Below are positions 6,736 through 8,398 of a DNA stretch of 8,398 bases, piece after piece; positions within the stretch are counted from its first letter, which is position 1; every line of letters starts with the position of its first letter. The notes beneath the pieces are model-generated. The model was not told where the DNA came from. It saw only the letters and a program-made list of their open reading frames with translations, and ran no database searches. Source of the stretch: Symbiobacteriaceae bacterium (GTDB taxonomy: Bacteria > Bacillota > JAAYKD01 > WRDA01). Position numbers and translations under genes: made by a program. The stretch spans positions 1-8,398 of the forward strand of contig WRDA01000053.1 in NCBI GenBank assembly GCA_009783675.1. Direction: 5' to 3'.

Positions 6736-6784
6736 AATCCCAAATCCCAAATCCTAAATCCTCAACTCTCAACTCTTAACTCTC
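6736..6784 (+). repeat. Seven tandem degenerate heptanucleotide repeats
   Basis: The 49 bases divide exactly into seven 7-mers: AATCCCA twice, AATCCTA, AATCCTC, AACTCTC, AACTCTT and AACTCTC. The units drift from AATCC-type to AACTCT-type along the array. It starts 12 bases after the sfsA stop and ends just before the -35 box of the rubredoxin promoter. No coding sense is apparent. Confidence 0.85.
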
Positions 6785-6785
6785 C

Positions 6786-6814
6786 TTGTATCCTCTCCCG
6801 TTATATGTTAGAAT
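6786..6814 (+). promoter_or_regulatory. Sigma-A-type promoter for rubredoxin, extended -10
   Basis: TTGTAT (6786-6791), a 17-bp spacer and TAGAAT (6809-6814), with TG one base before the -10 box (6806-6807) as an extended -10 element. Predicted start near 6821, leaving a leader of about 38 bases. Confidence 0.75.
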
Positions 6815-6858
6815 GATCTCAGCAAAATTACCTTTAGATTAGAAAAGGAGAGTGCAGG

Positions 6859-7017
6859 ATGAAGTATATCTGTGCAGCATGTGGCTGGGTCTATGATGAG
6901 GCGGAAGGACATCCCGACAGTGGTATAACTCCAGGAACCACCTGGGAAAATGTTCCCGAAGACTTCTTCTGTCCTCTGTGCGGCGCCGACAGGTTCGCCT
7001 TTACCAAGAGCGAGTGA
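6859..7017 (+). CDS. Rubredoxin
   Basis: A complete 52-residue rubredoxin, a small cytoplasmic electron carrier with one iron held by four cysteines. The two knuckles are CAACG (5-9) and CPLCG (38-42). The family's conserved aromatic and acidic residues are present in Y3, WVYD (10-13), G17, W29, P33, DF (35-36) and F48. ATG 6859 has AAGGAG (6845-6850) eight bases upstream, and its own promoter lies at 6786-6814. In anaerobes rubredoxin donates electrons to rubrerythrin, superoxide reductase or flavodiiron proteins in oxygen and peroxide defence. None of those partners is in the window. It looks monocistronic, ended by the terminator at 7118-7158. Confidence 0.96.
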   Translation: MKYICAACGWVYDEAEGHPDSGITPGTTWENVPEDFFCPLCGADRFAFTKSE

Positions 7018-7044
7018 GTCTGCCTGTCACAATTTGTTCAAAAA

Positions 7045-7108
7045 TACTGCTTTCACCTACTGAGGACTCTCTGGAAGAGCGGGCCTTGTAGGTCATAAAA
7101 CTGCAGTA
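7045..7108 (+). other. Candidate structured RNA element (three nested inverted repeats) downstream of rubredoxin
   Basis: Three perfectly nested inverted repeats can form one bulged hairpin. They are TACTGC 7045-7050 with GCAGTA 7103-7108, ACCTAC 7055-7060 with GTAGGT 7088-7093, and CTCT 7067-7070 with AGAG 7076-7079. The internal loops are asymmetric: TTTC on one side and CATAAAACT on the other, then TGAGGA against CGGGCCTT. An intrinsic terminator follows nine bases later. I see no promoter of its own, so it is probably in the rubredoxin 3' untranslated region. It could also be a riboswitch-like or small RNA element; I do not recognise a known class. Confidence 0.45.
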
Positions 7109-7117
7109 AACCTTAGA

Positions 7118-7158
7118 CAGATGCTCCTGATGCTTCGGATCGGGAGCATCTGTTTTTT
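7118..7158 (+). terminator. Strong intrinsic terminator after rubredoxin
   Basis: A 14-bp stem (7118-7131 with 7139-7152) contains a single T/G wobble, and its loop contains the stable C-TTCG-G tetraloop. Six T follow at 7153-7158. It should end rubredoxin transcription before the ATPase promoter at 7212. Confidence 0.93.
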
Positions 7159-7211
7159 CAGGAACCATGGCATATTTTCCCTTGGAGATCCCATATCCGC
7201 CCGGGCTTGAG

Positions 7212-7240
7212 TTGACCGCCAGGGGATCATCTGTTATAAT
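7212..7240 (+). promoter_or_regulatory. Near-consensus sigma-A promoter for the V-type ATPase operon
   Basis: TTGACC (7212-7217), a 17-bp spacer and TATAAT (7235-7240), with an extended -10 TG at 7232-7233. It is the best promoter in the window. Predicted start near 7247 gives a leader of about 59 bases before GTG 7306. Confidence 0.85.
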
Positions 7241-7290
7241 TCGTGTATCGAAGCATTCTTGCCTGGCATCTGTACCTTAGTTTCAAGCTA

Positions 7291-7297
7291 AAGGAGG
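7291..7297 (+). promoter_or_regulatory. Shine-Dalgarno site that decides the GTG start of the V-ATPase stalk subunit
   Basis: AAGGAGG lies eight bases before GTG 7306. The in-frame GTG at 7243 directly follows the -10 box and lies ahead of the expected transcript start, so it cannot be used. Confidence 0.85.
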
Positions 7298-7305
7298 AGT
7301 TTTTT

Positions 7306-7632
7306 GTGCGTGAAGATATCCTTGCCATGATTCTCGTTGCTGAAGACGAGTATCAGCAGGCTCTGGTCGAAGCTGAACGGGAAGCTGAGCTCTACATCAG
7401 TGAACGTCGCCGGGAACAAAACGCTTATCTCGAAAAACTTCTTCAGGAATGGGAGCAGTTTGAAGAGAATGAAAACCTCAGGTTGCAGGCTATGCTTAGC
7501 GAAGATGAACGCCAGCTGAACGAGGAGACCAGGTTGGCCAGGGAACGTCTCCTGGCAAGACAACAGGAAGTAGCTGAGCTTATCAGCGAGCGCTTGAAGC
7601 AGGAGGTTCTGGCAGCCTATGGCAATCGCTAA
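7306..7632 (+). CDS. V/A-type ATPase peripheral-stalk coiled-coil subunit (subunit G/H type, NtpF-like)
   Basis: A 108-residue, highly charged, entirely helical protein without Cys or Pro and with only one Gly, near the C-terminus. Long runs of Glu, Arg, Gln and Ala with Leu at heptad-like spacing predict one continuous coiled coil over nearly the whole length (about residues 10-105). This fits the small G/H-type subunit of the peripheral stalk, which pairs with subunit E to hold the catalytic head against the membrane sector. The sequence alone is low in complexity; the assignment rests mainly on its position as first gene, overlapping the subunit I gene by 14 bp, which is the usual bacterial V-ATPase order. 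GTG 7306 is supported by AAGGAGG. A generic coiled-coil protein cannot be excluded from sequence only. Confidence 0.75.
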   Translation: MREDILAMILVAEDEYQQALVEAEREAELYISERRREQNAYLEKLLQEWEQFEENENLRLQAMLSEDERQLNEETRLARERLLARQQEVAELISERLKQEVLAAYGNR

Positions 7633-8398
7633 AATGGAAAAACTCTCCCTGGTCTTCCCGGACCATGCCCTGGAAGATATACTCTACTTCCTCCAGAGTT
7701 TTCAGGGTGTTCATATCGAACCCGGAGCTCACGCCTCGGTGCCCGAAGCTCAGAAAACCCGCACTGACAGAAAGATCCGAGAGGCAGAGAATACCCTGCG
7801 TCGGATTCAAACCGCTTATAACATCCTCAACAGCATCGAGTCCGCTAAGTCTTCCGGTCTCTACCCGGGGATGACCGAACAGGAATTAAGCAATCAAGCC
7901 CTTTCACAGATCGTCGAAGAAAGCGACTGGGACAGGGTTCTCGATGATATTATCAGAGCGGATCGACGCCTGCAAAGTAACAGGCAGAAGCGACAGGAAA
8001 CCTTGAAACTGATGGCCGAGTTGAAGCTCTGGGAGCCCTTAAACTGTAATCCTCTGGATTTCTCCAGGTTGCAAAGATCATCTGCTATCTATGGCTCTGT
8101 ACATCAGCGACATGCTGCCGACTTCTCCGATCGACTCCTGACCCATGAAAACTCCGGTATCTGTTTCGAAGCCGTGACCGCTGTCGATGACCGATCCTAT
8201 TTTCTGGTGGTCTGTCATCAGAGTATGAGTGCCACTCTGGCCGAAATCATGCAGGATTATTCTTTCTTTCCTCAGGAGTATAACTTCGAACTACCTCCGC
8301 CGGGTGCCAGGGAAAGACTGGGTAGGGAGTCCTTCGATCTTCTGGAGGAAGAGAAGGAAATCAGCACCAATCTCGGTGAGCTCTCACAGCATCTCGGT
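7619..8398 (+). CDS. ntpI: V/A-type ATPase subunit I, N-terminal part, cut by the window end
   Basis: The frame is open for 260 codons to the window edge. The N-terminus MAIAKMEKLSLVFPD matches the typical start of V/A-type ATPase subunit I (the subunit a homologue), which carries the stator contacts and the ion half-channels. What is visible is only the soluble cytoplasmic arm: an alpha/beta start, then long charged helices around 45-75 (RTDRKIREAENTLRRI) and 110-145 (DDIIRADRRLQSNRQKRQE), and a return helix rich in Glu from about 235. The membrane half, normally seven or so helices and about 350 residues, would lie beyond the window. ATG 7619 overlaps the preceding gene by 14 bp and has AGGAGG at 7601-7606, twelve bases upstream. 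ATG 7634 is in frame but would lose the conserved first strand. Confidence 0.88.
   Translation, partial: MAIAKMEKLSLVFPDHALEDILYFLQSFQGVHIEPGAHASVPEAQKTRTDRKIREAENTLRRIQTAYNILNSIESAKSSGLYPGMTEQELSNQALSQIVEESDWDRVLDDIIRADRRLQSNRQKRQETLKLMAELKLWEPLNCNPLDFSRLQRSSAIYGSVHQRHAADFSDRLLTHENSGICFEAVTAVDDRSYFLVVCHQSMSATLAEIMQDYSFFPQEYNFELPPPGARERLGRESFDLLEEEKEISTNLGELSQHLG

Noticed and set aside
6736..6784. Heptamer array as a CRISPR or iteron origin
   Set aside because: Units of 7 bp without spacers exclude CRISPR, and there is no Rep gene, DnaA box cluster or AT-rich unwinding region beside it.
7243..7305. GTG 7243 as start of the V-ATPase stalk subunit
   Set aside because: It sits two bases after the -10 box, ahead of the expected transcription start; GTG 7306 has a perfect ribosome site.

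Overview
The window reads as chromosomal DNA of an anaerobic Gram-positive-type bacterium, most likely Bacillota (clostridial or a deep-branching relative). This is an inference from four things. There is a YmfF/YmfH-like M16 peptidase pair. A DUF2225 zinc-ribbon protein precedes SfsA. A rubredoxin gene sits beside the start of a V/A-type ATPase operon. Promoters are close to the sigma-A consensus and ribosome sites are strong AGGAGG types. No tRNA, rRNA, CRISPR array, insertion sequence or phage gene is visible, and the content looks mostly like ordinary core genome.

Layout. (1) 1-1397, plus strand: the C-terminal part of a hybrid sensor histidine kinase with HisKA end, HATPase and two receiver domains; the first receiver lacks its phosphoacceptor Asp. 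(2) 5080 down to 1389, minus strand: a tight four-gene unit of thioredoxin, ymfF-like, ymfH-like and an RraA/HMG-aldolase-family protein, linked by 4-bp and 8-bp overlaps and a 32-bp gap. Its last gene overlaps the kinase 3' end by 9 bp, tail to tail. (3) 5081-5283: a divergent intergenic region with a very good plus-strand promoter. (4) 5284-6723, plus strand: a DUF2225 protein, then sfsA, which has no ATG, GTG or TTG start in frame and probably starts at CTG 6040. (5) 6736-6784: seven degenerate tandem heptamers directly in front of the rubredoxin promoter. (6) 6859-7017: rubredoxin, followed by a nested inverted-repeat structure (7045-7108) and a strong intrinsic terminator (7118-7158). (7) 7212 to the end: a near-consensus promoter, a small coiled-coil V-ATPase stalk subunit, and the 5' part of the V-ATPase subunit I gene, which runs off the window.

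How they fit together. The minus-strand unit joins a thiol-disulfide reductant to a paired M16 protease system, whose Bacillus relatives are linked to EF-P modification and motility, plus a probable pyruvate-type aldolase or decarboxylase. The right end begins a V/A-type ATPase (proton or sodium motive) operon in the usual order: peripheral stalk subunit, then subunit I. I found no clearly new multi-gene system. The points most worth checking are the non-AUG start of sfsA, the heptamer array beside the rubredoxin promoter, and the structured RNA plus terminator between rubredoxin and the ATPase operon.
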